Assembly (NCBI GenBank): GCA_016748015.1
Contig: JAAOMT010000096.1
Location: 513,600 to 577,599, forward strand
Direction: 5' to 3'
Length of the DNA stretch: 64,000 nucleotides
From: Geosiphon pyriformis
Lineage: Eukaryota > Glomeromycota > Glomeromycetes > Archaeosporales > Geosiphonaceae
Part shown: piece by piece, positions 21,852 through 33,029 of the stretch
How the letters are laid out: the number at the start of each line of letters is the position of its first letter
Position numbering within the stretch: the first letter of the stretch is position 1
Notes under the pieces: model-generated
Databases searched by the model: none
What the model saw: the letters and a program-made list of their open reading frames with translations, nothing else
Told to the model about the DNA's origin: nothing
Made by a program: the position numbers and the translations under genes

Positions 21852-23169
21852 TTTGGTGCTTCCTATAAGGTTTAATCCAACAGAGAATCAGCACCAACAG
21901 CAATCATCTAAAACAGTAGCAGAATTTGAAGAAACAGAGACAAACCATTTGAAATTTGCAAAATTCTTATTTCAACATTATCACATCCATCTTGATTAAC
22001 AAATAGTAATTGGCCAACAAAATTAGCTTTCAATTGTTATGTTAATAAAAAAATTGCATACTACTTGAGAGGTCAAAAAGATTCAGAATTCGCTTTCAAC
22101 AATTTCTTCAGTAAACTACTCCAAAGCATTACTCTTTCACAAAACTATTTATTTGTACCTCTAATCACAGAAATAAACAGGAAAATTGAAAAATACACCA
22201 AGCAAAAATTTTCTATTACTTTTGCTGACAAAGGAAAAGGAAGATTACAAACACTTATAAAAACCCCAAAGCAAATTCAACTATCTACTTGAAAGAAACA
22301 AAGATTTGATTCACTTGCTAATCCATTATATTATCACATACCTGGAAGCACTATCAATATAATAAACATATCTATAGCAAGTGTAACAACACTACTAAAC
22401 AGAATTGCATTTCAAAGTAAATAGAAAAAAACAGAGTTATTAAAAACATATGGCGATTATTTTGAGAGATTTAAATTGTGATCTCTAATACTATCAGGAG
22501 TTCAATTACCATTATCACTACCAGATTTTGAAGCCACCAGTCCTTGGAAATTAACCAACTCCAAGGAAAAAAATAGCAATCAGGAAAATAATACTAAAAA
22601 TCTGATCTCAGAAAACCCAAAAATCCAAAACCCAAGTGTTCTAATTTTACAATTTGAACTCTGACATTATTAATCAGCAAAACTTACCTTCAGCAATTGT
22701 GATTAATCCACTACCAATTACTGTACTACCACCACAACCTCAGCCACAATTTTAGCAACAACTACTTTAACAACCATTTCAACAACTATTAATCACACTA
22801 ATAGTCTATGCACCAATTACCAAGCTAGAAAAATTCACTAGTGAAGAAGATAACACCCAAGTTTGGCTCAATGACATAGCCAAAGCAATAATTGCCAACA
22901 ATTGGGATAACATTAGAGCAATACAAGCCATCCCATATTTTCTGCAAGATATTGCTGATTTTTGGTACCAAAATCTTGTAAACAAATCCCAAGATTTTAA
23001 TTTCACTACTATCAAGCAAAAAAACACTGAAGCAGTCACAACTTACTTGGAACACTTCCACTGAAATTTGCATTAAATTCAGACCATTGATGCAAACTAC
23101 TTTACAATATTCCAGATTTTGAATTAGTTTATTCACAGGTTGCACAGCAGCCTATTACAATACATATGC
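21852..23169 (+). pseudogene. Gypsy-3 leader and gag, truncated by Gypsy-2
   Basis: Begins with the primer-binding site (TGGTGCT at 21854). The capsid-like part at about 22.80-23.15 kb reads KLEKFTSEEDNTQVWLNDIA, AIQAIPYFLQDIADFWYQNL and TTYLEHFH, the retrotransposon gag fold with its conserved 'F.GEED...W' and 'A..YL' features. Frameshifts and stops are frequent. The frame ends at the Gypsy-2 LTR junction at 23169/23170; protease and pol of this copy are missing. Confidence 0.65.
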
Positions 23170-24140
23170 TGTTACCAGAGGTTTTTGGTCTCTTTTTTTG
23201 CATGTTGTTAATGTTTGTCTGTTGCTAGTTTCACATTTTCTGGAAGCAATTAAACCTCCAATAACTGAATTTCTTTTCAAATTATCTCCTATAATTTAAA
23301 CCACTGGACTTATAGGTGGAATGGCCAATTCCATGCCAGTTACTTTGTATAATTACATTGTAGTAAACATCAACTTTTTTCCAGAAATTGCTTGTCTGAA
23401 AGCTTACTAAAAATGTGTAGTTACTTTGTTGTAAAAATCAACTCTTCTACAGGAATTTTGTCTGTAGACTACCCTAATAATTATAATAAAAAAAGTAAAA
23501 AAAAATAAAAAAAATGTAAAAAAAATATAATTGTGTTAAGGAAAACGTTTTTTATTCAGGTCTGGAGTTACTAACAAATTACTGAAATTAGTAGTTAATT
23601 AATTTTAAAATGTTAGTTTGTGTTAAGAAAATTTCAAGTGTAATAATCAAAGAATTTGGTTTTTGAATATTTAATTTTTATTTAAAATATGTAAAAAGTG
23701 ATTTGTTCTAATTAAGGTATCTAAAGTAAGATACTATGGTAAAATATTAAAAGATACATTTTCTTAAAGAAAAAAGCTCTTCTTTTATACAACTTGTTGT
23801 AGTACTAGTCTTTGAACTTGCACTTTTCTCTTTGCTATAATTTTGGTGAACTAAAGATATATTTTGGCAAACTACAAGTTATTTTACTGAACTATTGATT
23901 ATTTCGGCCAATTTTTATTAATTTCGGCGAATTTTGACTATATTATATGGTTCAGGATATTGTGTAATTTGATCATCTTAATTTTTATGATACAAATTGA
24001 ATTATTGATTGAGTAATAATATTTGATAATTTGATTAAAATAATAAGTGATAATTGAAATGGTAATAATATATGTTAATTAATAATAAAAATTATAAAGA
24101 TAATTTTATGCTAATTATAGCTAAAATTCTATTGGTAACA
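23170..24140 (-). repeat. Gypsy-2 3' LTR
   Basis: 971 bases, the 3' LTR with respect to the minus-strand element. It contains the five-unit 20-base array at 23840-23940. Compared with the 5' LTR most differences are transitions, plus a short stretch near 23320 absent from the other copy. The accessory ORF ends just inside it. Confidence 0.85.
23840..23940. repeat. Five-unit, 20-base tandem array in the Gypsy-2 LTR
   Basis: Units start at 23840, 23861, 23881, 23901 and 23921; each begins attttgg, attttac or atttcgg and continues (c/t)(a/g)aa(c/t)ta-like. Spacing is 20-21 bases, two helical turns. The same array recurs at 32729-32829 and inverted at about 50496-50598. The last two units keep CG dinucleotides in otherwise CG-free DNA. 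Confidence 0.65.
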
Positions 24141-24828
24141 TAATTTCCTCCTCAAGATTGAGCTCCGTTAAAGTCCAAGCACTATCTGTAATGTCAAGAT
24201 AGTGGTTCAAAATAATTGAGGTGATTTTGTCTGAAAATTGTTGAAATTTCAGTTCTATGAGCTTTCCAATATATTGAATTTTCATTGAATAAAGTATTAA
24301 ATTTTGTAGAATGTTTTCACAAGTGTTGAATAAATTATAAAATCTGAATGCTGCTCTAAGTTTGTAGTGAATGTTTGTTAATCCAGCTGCTGTCTTAAAT
24401 TCATTGTGAATTTGTTTTTGTATAGTTTTAGAGGTGATGTTGATTGCTTCAATTTCCAGTTTTTGTTCATAAAGTGTTTTTCCAATATGAAAATATCTAT
24501 GTATAAAGGTATGTTCATTGTTTTGTTTATTAAGGAATAGTAGAAGTTTTTGTTGAATTGTGGCATTTGGTGAAATATCAATAGAGGCAAATAAAAGGTT
24601 TTCTTTTAGTGTTTGCTTCAAAAGTTTTGGTAATTGATTTTCAGAATAACTTCTTGTTTTTCTTCTATAAAGATAATAATTCTAAGAATTATTTACTACT
24701 GGAACTGTGGTTTTTTTCTAAATGTAATTAATTTGACTTCCATTAATCATTATAGATAAGTCAGAGAGTGTTTTTAAAGCTAACATTAATTTTTGGGATA
24801 TTTGTTGGATATTTTGGAGAATAATCAT
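24121..24828 (-). pseudogene. Gypsy-2 accessory ORF downstream of integrase
   Basis: From the ATG at 24828-24826 the frame runs 235 codons to a TAG at 24121, inside the 3' LTR, with two internal TAG codons (both plausibly former CAG). The predicted product is helical and polar, with no signal peptide or membrane segment, so it is not envelope-like. Landmarks: NIQQISQKL near the start, a basic patch (YRRKTRSYSENQ), DISPNATIQQ, then a long helical C-terminus ending EEEIMLPIEF. The ORF in the same place in Gypsy-1 has the same layout (NIQNAF, PKKTTTRRER, LSPSSTIGK). No function recognised. Confidence 0.6.
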
Positions 24829-25019
24829 GATAAAAATGACTAACTAATAAAAAAATAAAAAAAATTATTTTTCGGTGTAAGGTTTTTATTTGTTTTTGGG
24901 TTTGGGTGTTTCTTGTAATTATTTACTATTTTTGGTTTTCTGTTTTTGTGTGTTATTAAAAAAATTATTGTAAAAATATGTTGAATTAAGTGTTTAAGTT
25001 TGGTTGTTGTTTTATTATA

Positions 25020-26400
25020 ATTAATGGTTCTAAATTTCAGAGAATATCTTCAGAATTAATTAAAGGGAAATGTATATCAATTTGTGAAATTAATGGTTTA
25101 AGATTGTTTCTGGAATAATAGTGTTTCAATTGATTGCCATGTGCAACTTTTGCTAGTATTTTGTCATCAAGTTTTAACTTGTATGATTCATTGCCTAGAA
25201 TTTCGTGAATATAAAATGGTCTATCTCATTTATGTTCAAATTTTCTATTCCATTGTTTTTCAGCCTTAGTTTTGTGTAAGAAAACTTTATTTCCAACTTT
25301 AAATTTGTTGATAACTGGTGGCAGTTTGTTGTCATGTCTTTTTTTTTGTAAGGCTTGAGAGTATTCAATATAAGTGGCTGCTATGTGTCTTTTTTCTTCC
25401 AATGTACTAAGGAGAGTGTAGACTCTTCTTTGGAGTGTTTCTTGAAAGTTTTTTTTATTGATTGGTTGTACTAAGTATGTTTTTACTGTGAAATTAATTG
25501 GTAATGTTGCTGTCTTTCCATAAGTAAAATCAAATAGTGTTTCATAGTATCTTGTTTTAGTGTTCTGTATGCTAGTAATACTAATAGAATAAAGATATCT
25601 CATTTCTGCTCAAAATCTATTGATACTTTGGCTAAAGATTCATATAATGTTCTGTTAAAACATTCTACAAGTCCATTTGTTTGAGGGTAATAAGATAATA
25701 ATAGAGGTTTTTTGATATTAAATTGTTTACAAATTTTTTGTATCAAGTTGTTTACAAAATGTGTTCTTTGATCAGATAAAAGTTCAATTAGATATCTATG
25801 TCTACAAATAATGTCTTTATATATAAAATTTGCTACTGATTTTGCATCTGCTTTTTGAATGATTCTAGCTTCAGGCCATTTGGTAAGATAATCTACTACA
25901 ATTGCAATATAAAAATTTTCTTGGGTTGTGATAGGTAATGGTCCGACTAAATTAATTCCAACTTTGTTAAAAGATTGTCCAACTTTGATTGGATTTAAAG
26001 GTTTTGTGGGGTGAGTTTCTCTTCTTTTTTAACAACTATTACAAGATTCTACATATTGTCAAATGTTTTTTTGTATGTGAAACCAAAAGTAATGTTTAAG
26101 AGTTTTTTAAATTGTTCTATTTCTTTCCAAGTGTGCTGAAGAAGGATCTGTGTATATGTTGTATAGAATTGTTTTCTTTTTATTTTCTTGTATTAATCTA
26201 AGTGATTGGTTTGGGTTTTTGTAATTTTTGTAATAGATTTTGTTATAATGTATAAAATATTGTTTGGATTGGTATTGTAATTAATGTTTTTTACTTGAAG
26301 ACCAATTTTCTGACATGGTAAAAGTCTCCAAATAGTTTTTGATGTTGTTGTAATTTCTGGGATCTATTGTTGTTTGGTTATTTTTGTTAATAATTGGTAA
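25020..26400 (-). pseudogene. Gypsy-2 integrase
   Basis: Zinc-binding end ...CNSCQKRRETHP (about 26.0 kb), then core VDYLTKWPEARIIQ (Asp), ELLSDQRTHFVN (Asp) and NGLVECFNRTL (Glu), so all three DDE residues are kept. The C-terminal domain FKVGNKVFLHKTKAEKQWNR, then GNESYKL, ends at about 25.1 kb; 25226-25603 is open. Stops occur upstream. Expected role is nuclear insertion of the element's cDNA. Confidence 0.75.
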
Positions 26401-29000
26401 GTTGTAGTGAAATTGTTGTTGGTATTAATTTTGTCTCATTCTTGAAAAGCTGTTAACATTGGTGTGTAGTTTTTCTGATTTATGGTGTACAATATATTTG
26501 TAGTCTGCTAGGAAGTTATTCTATCAAGACTGTTTGGCATTTTGTTTAGTTTTCTTTTTGTTCAGCCATTTGAGACCAATATTGTCAGTTATGATGTCAA
26601 ATTTTTTTCCATTCTTCAGGTATTGTTAAAAGTGTTTAAAAGCCCAAATGACTGCAGCAGCTTCTAATTTAATTGAGCCATATTTAAGTTTTGTTGGTTT
26701 GAGTGTTTTACTGACATAGGCAATGACTTGTTCCTGGCTATTTTCATCCAATTGTGATAGGATGGCATCAAATGCTGTGTGTGAAGCATCAATAACTAGT
26801 TAGAACTGTTTGTTAAAATTTGAATAAGCAAGAACTGAAGCTGTTGTTAATTTTGTTTTGAGAGTTTCAAAGGCTTTTTGCTGTTCTTTAGTCCATTGAT
26901 ATGGCACGTTTTTGTTGGTAAGATAATTGAGTGGTTTGGCAATTTCTGAGAATTTTTTTATGAATTTTCAATAGTAAGAGACTAATTCTACAAATCTTTG
27001 TAGCTCTGGTATTTTTGGAAGTCTAAAAGTTTTTGACAACACTAATTGTTCTTGGATTTGGTTTGACTCCATCTTTACTAACTATGTATCTAAGAAAGAT
27101 TAAGCTTGTTTTTCCAAAATGACATTTTTCAATGTTCACTTTTAATCCTGCTTTCCATAATTATTGGAAAACTTCTCACAAGTAAATAAAATGAGCTTTA
27201 AAACTTGGTAAGTACACATTAGTGTCATCAAGATAGACAACTACTGATTGCCATAAAAGTTTTTTATATACAATATTCATGAGTTGTTAAAATGTTGCTA
27301 GTGTATTACAGAGTCCAAAAGACATAACATTGAATTCATAGTTTTCTTCTTGAATAATAAATGCTGTTTTGAGTCGATCTTTTGGGTCCATTTCGACTTG
27401 CCAGTATCCACTTTCTAAGTTTAAAGTTGAGAAGAACTTGGCTTTTCCTAGAGCATCTAGCATGTTATCAATTCTTGGAAGAGAGTAGGCATTTTTAATT
27501 GTCATATTGTTAAGTTGACAATAATCTACACAGAATCTGATTTTTCCATTTTTTTTTTAACTAAAATTACTGGTAAGACCCATGAACTTCTTGATGATTG
27601 AATTAATCTGTTCTTGAGCATTTTTTGGATCTTTTTTCTAATGAATTGGTGGCTAACAAGTGGTACTTAATAAGCTTGTTGTTATTTTGGTGAAGCATTT
27701 TCTGTGTGAATTTGATGTTGGACAATATCAGTTTTTTCAAGGTCATTATTGTCTTTTGCAAATATATCTGCAAATTCAGCTATTAGCTGTTTTAGCTGCC
27801 TTTGTTGTTGGGGTTCTAAGGAATCCATGTTGATTTAAAAGAGTTTTTTTTCCAAAAAGTGGTAGCTTTCATTAGTAGAAATAATATTTAAGTTGGGCAG
27901 TAGGGTATGTCTTATAATTTCGATAAAATTAGAGACAGTTTAAGAGTTTTTATCTTGAAAAATGTTGCTATGTATGATTCCAATTTCTAATTTATTTAAT
28001 AAGACAATAGGATAATTGTTGGGGTTGTAGAATGTAACTTGAAATTTTTTTATTCCTTTGAAAACATAAACATTTGGAATTAAGATTTCATGCTTTAAAC
28101 AGATTTGTTTATTGGATTCAAAAATTTGTTGGATAGTAGTAGATTTTAAGCAAGTGTAAATTTTGTGATGTTTTCCAAAAGGTAAAATGGTAATTGGTTA
28201 AGAAAGTTGAAGAATCTGGTGAGATTTATTCTGTGTATTGAGAGCTATGTTTACTGGAACTGTGAATCATTCAGTTGAACCAAAATTTTGAGTTTCTCTT
28301 TCACTTTTTCTTAATTGTTTTCTGTTGTTAACTGATTGTAAACTCAAAATGTTAATTAAGAGTAGATAAATTGCTTGAGCAATCTTTTCAGCATGTTTAA
28401 TTTTGAATGGTTTGTCTGTTTTATTTTGTAACATGATAGTAATATTTTCAGTGTATTTTGCATCTATAACTCCTCCTCTAACATTGATCCCTTTGCTGGC
28501 TAAGGATAATCTAGAAGCAATTTGAACTATTGCTTTTGATAGAATTTCAAGAGCAATTCTAAGGTTGATTTTGGTTAAAGATTTTGGTTAAAGAACCAAA
28601 GTATTTTTTTCTGGGTATTATAGATCATATTCAGCATCTATATCATGTGCTTTTTCTAACTTGATTCTTTGACCATTATTGTTGAAGTATTTGAGTTGTA
28701 GGGCTGATTGATTTTCAGTAAGGTAGATTGGAATTGTTGTAATTCTTTCTTCTAGCTCAAATTTTCCAAACTCAATTTCCTTCTAGTCATCTTTGCTGGA
28801 TAAAGAGATGCTAAAAGCATAACATTTTGAATACTATTTATTATTACAAGGCATGATACATTCTTTATACAGTTAAATATTCATTTGCTTTAATCATTGA
28901 ATTTGAGCTTCTTGAGTTGGATAAGTGTGGCTTGCAATTTGGTGATATGTTTCTACTTTATCTTCATAGTTAAATCCAGCTAATTCTATTATGTACTTAA
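26401..29000 (-). pseudogene. Gypsy-2 reverse transcriptase and RNase H with upstream linker
   Basis: Reverse transcriptase blocks in order (minus): KNGKIRFCVDYCQLN (about 27.55 kb), FFSTLNLESGYWQVEMD (27.4 kb), KTAFIIQEENYEFNVMSFGL (27.35 kb), VVVYLDDTNVYL with intact YLDD (27.22 kb), GLKVNIEKCHFGK, and then RNase H remnants to about 26.5 kb. The frame 27287-27505 is open. VDYCQLN for the usual VDYRQLN is a CGN-to-TGN change. The stretch 27.7-29.0 kb is the decayed linker between protease and reverse transcriptase. Confidence 0.75.
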
Positions 29001-30020
29001 TGTATTTAGCTTTTTTCATTTGACAAACATCTTCTTATGTGGCTCTATTAATTAAAACTATTGCTAAATTAAAGATTATTTCAGCATTATAAAAATAATG
29101 ATAGAGTTTTTTGAGAGCACTATTGTATGCTGCATTAAAGAGCTGTTTCTCTTTTAACTTTTTCCAAAATTGATAGGGCATATTGACAGATTTGATCACA
29201 TACTCCTCTTTTTATTGTAACATCAATCCAGTTACATTCTTTTGATAGTATATCTCCATATGTAAAACAAGAAGTGTTGTTCTATTTTCCACTTTGTTTG
29301 AAATATCCAAATCGTTCTTTATGGCATGCTTTGCAAAAATAACAGATATAAGTTTCATATTTCTCTTCTGGGGAAATACATGCTCCCATGGATAAAAGTT
29401 TTTTCTTGTAATCTTTACATTTAAGTAAGATGTAAGATGATTGTTTCTGTGGTTCTGATGTGGAGTATCTAACTACATTTTATCTTTTGGTCTTCTTAAA
29501 AATTTCTTGTTCTGTTTCTTCAGCCCAATTGGATGATAATCTAAGAGCCATAAAGGTTTCAGTGATTGATAGTTCTTTATTCTCTTTAAATTTGAATACT
29601 AAAGCTTTTTCAGATTTTTTATTAAAAATACCACAGATGGCAGGTACTTTGGTGTATTGTTTTTGATATAAAATCTTCAATTTCTGAGTTTCCCAATTTA
29701 AATTTGCATTGGTCTTAAGAAGTTAATTATTTTTGATAAGAGTTTAGTATTGTGGTACATCTATGACTAAAACTTTGACTGGAATAGTGATTCCATTAAT
29801 AGTGAATAGAAAATTGTCAATTTTTTCTACTGATGTCTTTTTTATATCATCTGCTGTAACAATGACTGTTTGTGCAGATCTGTTAACAGTTCATTGAAGT
29901 TGTTGTATTAATTGATAGGTGATAATATTTCTAGCTGATCCACTGTTTAAAATTAACTAAATGGGTTTTTCTTCTATTTCAGCTTCAGTATATATAGTTG
30001 TGATTGTTTTTTGTTCATTG
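29001..30020 (-). pseudogene. Gypsy-2 protease region
   Basis: The aspartic protease motif is at about 29.94 kb: LILNSGSARNIITYQL, where the family has DSG or DTG. The catalytic Asp is Asn here (GAT/GAC to AAT), so the enzyme would be dead. Downstream blocks (FLFTINGITIPVKVLVID) fit the protease fold. The frame 29480-29680 is open further on and has no clear domain. Confidence 0.6.
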
Positions 30021-32035
30021 ACTGCTGTATTACTAAGCAAAAATGGTGATTCATTTGCTTCAAATTTAAATAAAAATATATCTGAAAGGTTAACATTTTG
30101 GGCAATTTGGGCTGGTGAAATAATATTGTTGGAAGAGTTTGATCTTGGTGCTACAACTTTATCTTCAGAAAGTGCAGTTTATTGAAAACTCAATTTTTCT
30201 GGCATTGTAAGGTAATTGGATTGAGTGTAGTAGTAATTGAGTTTTTGTTGACCAGAATTTTGGGAAACCAACTGATTGTTTGGGTTAATTCTGTTGTTAT
30301 TATTATAGAATTGATTTTGGAGTGTGAATTGGTTTTGTTGAACCAATCTTCGAGCAAGTACTTGATATTGTTGTGTAAATAGCTGTTGATACTGTTGGAT
30401 TGGTGGAGGTTGTTAATATTGTTGCTGTGGAGAAGATTGATAGTAACTGTTTTGCTGTTGGGATCTTGGAGAATAGTAGACTGGTGGTAGAGGCTAATAA
30501 TGATATTGCTGTATTAAAGAGTAATATTGATTACTCCTGTTTTGTTGGTCTCTTTGTAGCTTTCTGCAATCTCATTTCCAGTGTCCTGAAATTTTACAAT
30601 TTTGACAACTTTGGTTTTGACTGTTTGATGATAATGAGTAGTTGTTTTGGTTTCATTATTGTGGTGGCTGATATCTCTGTGTTTGTTGCTGCTGTTATTG
30701 GTTGGTAAAATAATTTTCAATCTTCTTTGTGAGTTGGTCAATTTTTTTTTCAGCTGCTAAGCTGGTTTTTTCAATAGTAAAATTTACAAGTTTGGTATAG
30801 TTTGCTTCTTCTATTGTTATTTTATAGTTTTTTGCATGTCTAATGGCTGTTGTTAAGTCTTTTAAAACATGTGGGCAAACTTTTTTAATTAACTTGTCTT
30901 TTAATCCTGCTATAAATTAATCCAAAATCTGGGCATTGAAATAGTATTTATTGGTTTCTAATTGTTAAATTCATCGAAGAAGTTTGTTGAATCTCCCAAG
31001 ATAAGTTATAACAGTTTCAAATGCTTCTTGTTTGATATTGTGAAAGTGATTGTGGAGAGTAATAGAGGTGTTGTTGTCAGTAAATTGTTGTAAGAAAACA
31101 TCTTTGAATGCTTGCCAGTTTCCAAATAGTTTTTCTAAGTTTTCAAACCATTCTTCTGCAGTTCCTTGAAGAAAATATGGGATTGCTTTGAGCATTTTTG
31201 CTGCATTCTATCTATTTGCATCTCCTGCTTTTTGGACTTTGTCAAGCTATTCTTGAGGGCTAGTATCATTATTTTTACCAGTAAATTCTGGAATTTTTGC
31301 AATATAAGCAGTTGTCATTTCTTCTTCATTTTTTGTAGTTTCTTCTTGTTCTAATTCAGTTTCTTCATTTTCTAAGTTCTTTGAATGATTACTTTCATTT
31401 TTCTGTAAGTAATCAATAATATTGGTGCTAGTTAATATTGGTTTTTGCTATTGAGTAAGACTTTTTGGTAACTGAAAATTTTCTAGTCTGAAGAAATAAA
31501 TAAGTGATGAACTTGGTGTTTGTGGTTGAACAAATAAAATTGGAAATAGTGTAACTAAAAGTGAAAGTCTGATGCTGGTTCTTTGTTCTGGAGTTTGCAA
31601 GTGTTTGGCAGTTATTTTTGGCATTTTTGGAGTGTTTAAGGTAGTGTTTGGGTGTTGCTTTAATTTTTGTTTGCCTTTGTTGCTTGTTTCTGTTTCTGAT
31701 TCAAAGTCAATAGAGTATTTAGACTGTACTGGATATTTTTTTTCACAATACTAGATAATGTTGAAATTAAGTTCTTGGAAATAGGTGCCAAGTGTTTTAC
31801 TATTAAGGTCTTCAGTTTCCAATTGTAAATAGTACACTAAATTATTGTAGAAGTTGCTTCTAACTTCTAAAATGTTGTAATTTCCAAGAAGATAATTGTT
31901 AATGTAGTTTTCAATATACTGGTAAAATGTTTTCTTAACAATTTTAATTCCATCTGGAATGTTGAATCTCTGCTTGCAATGGGTGTAAATTAACTGGTAA
32001 TACTCTAGAGTTAATATATCTGGTGTGATTGTCAC
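30021..32035 (-). pseudogene. Gypsy-2 gag with CCHC zinc knuckle
   Basis: Opens at 32035 (MTITPDILTLEYYQ). The capsid region at about 31.0-31.3 kb reads MLKAIPYFLQGTAEEWFENL, then TYLGRFNKLLR, like the gag of Gypsy-3. The zinc knuckle CQNCKISGHWK-stop-DC is at about 30.6 kb (Arg codon CGA to TGA). It is followed by a Gln/Tyr/Pro-rich tail. The product would form the particle and bind element RNA. Confidence 0.75.
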
Positions 32036-32060
32036 TTTGAAGTTGTTATTGCTGTGTTAT

Positions 32061-32078
32061 TTTCGTAGAAAAGCACCA
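32061..32078 (-). promoter_or_regulatory. Gypsy-2 primer-binding site
   Basis: Read on the minus strand, two bases after the 5' LTR comes TGGTGCTTTTCTACGAAA, the expected position and TGG start of a tRNA primer-binding site. The first seven bases are shared with Gypsy-1 and Gypsy-3; the rest differs. Confidence 0.6.
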
Positions 32079-32080
32079 AA

Positions 32081-33029
32081 TGTTACTGGAGGTTTTTGGT
32101 CTCTTTTTTTGCACATTGTTAATGTTTGTTTGTTGCTAGTTTTATATTTTCTGGAAGCAGTTAAATCTCCAATAACTGAATTTCTCTTCAAATTATCTCT
32201 TATAATTTGAACTGCTGGACTTATAAATAGAATGGCCAGTTATTTTGTGTAGTTACATTGTAGTAAACATCAACTCTTTTCCAGGAATTGCTTATCTGGA
32301 AGCTCACTAAAAATGTGTAGTTACTTTGCTATAAAAGTCAACTCTTCTATAGGAATCTTGTCTGTAGACTATCTTAATAATTATAATAAGAAAAATAAAA
32401 AAAAATAAAAGAAATATAATTGTGTTAAGGGAAACGTTTTCTATCCAGGTCTGAAGTCACTAACAGATTACTAAAATTGGTAGCTAATCAATTTCAAAAT
32501 CTTAGTTTGTGTTGAAAAAATTTCAAGTGTAATAATCAAAGAATTTGGTTTTTAAATATTTAATTTTTATTTAAGATATGTAAAAAGTGATTTGTTCTAA
32601 TTAAGGTATCTAAAGTAAGATACTATGGTAAAATATTAGAAAATACATTTTCTTGAAGAGAGAAGCTCTTCTTTTATACAACTTGTTGTAGTACTAGTCT
32701 TTGAACTTGCACTTTTCTCTTTGCTACAATTTTGGTGAACTAAAGATACATTTTGGCAAACTACAAATTATTTTACTGAACTATTGATTATTTCGGCCAA
32801 TTTTTATTAATTTCGGCGAATTTTGACTATATTAAATGGTTCAGAGTATTGTGTAGTTTGATTATTTTAATTTCTATAGTACAAATCGAATTATTGATTG
32901 AGTAATAATATTTGATAATTTGATTAAAATAATAAGTGATAATTGAAATGGTAATAATATATGTTAATTAATAATAGAAATTATGAGGGTAATTTCATGC
33001 TAATTATAGCTAAAATTCTATTGATAACA
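32081..33029 (-). repeat. Gypsy-2 5' LTR
   Basis: 949 bases, paired with 23170-24140. The 20-base array is at 32729-32829. Differences from the other LTR are mainly transitions plus a short deletion near 32235. Confidence 0.85.

Larger units (their letters stand above)
23170..33029 (-). mobile_element. Gypsy-2: complete but decayed Ty3/gypsy LTR retrotransposon
   Basis: Bounded by LTRs 23170-24140 and 32081-33029 with TGTTAC...(G/A)TAACA ends. The coding strand is minus, in order gag, protease, reverse transcriptase, RNase H, integrase, then an extra ORF next to the 3' LTR. The reverse transcriptase-before-integrase order identifies Ty3/gypsy. The flanks differ: Gypsy-3 gag (+) on the left, Gypsy-3 leader (-) on the right, with no matching target duplication. 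Ectopic recombination is therefore more likely than a simple insertion. Stops are numerous throughout. Confidence 0.85.

Noticed and set aside
24121-24828. An env-like gene at the 3' end of Gypsy-2
   Set aside because: The position fits, but there is no signal peptide, no membrane span and no cysteine pattern. It is reported as an accessory ORF of unknown function.
30400-30708. A plus-strand Val/Ile-rich, membrane-like protein
   Set aside because: It is antisense to the Gln/Asn/Tyr-rich tail and zinc knuckle of Gypsy-2 gag. The hydrophobic look comes from the complement of CAA/AAC codons.
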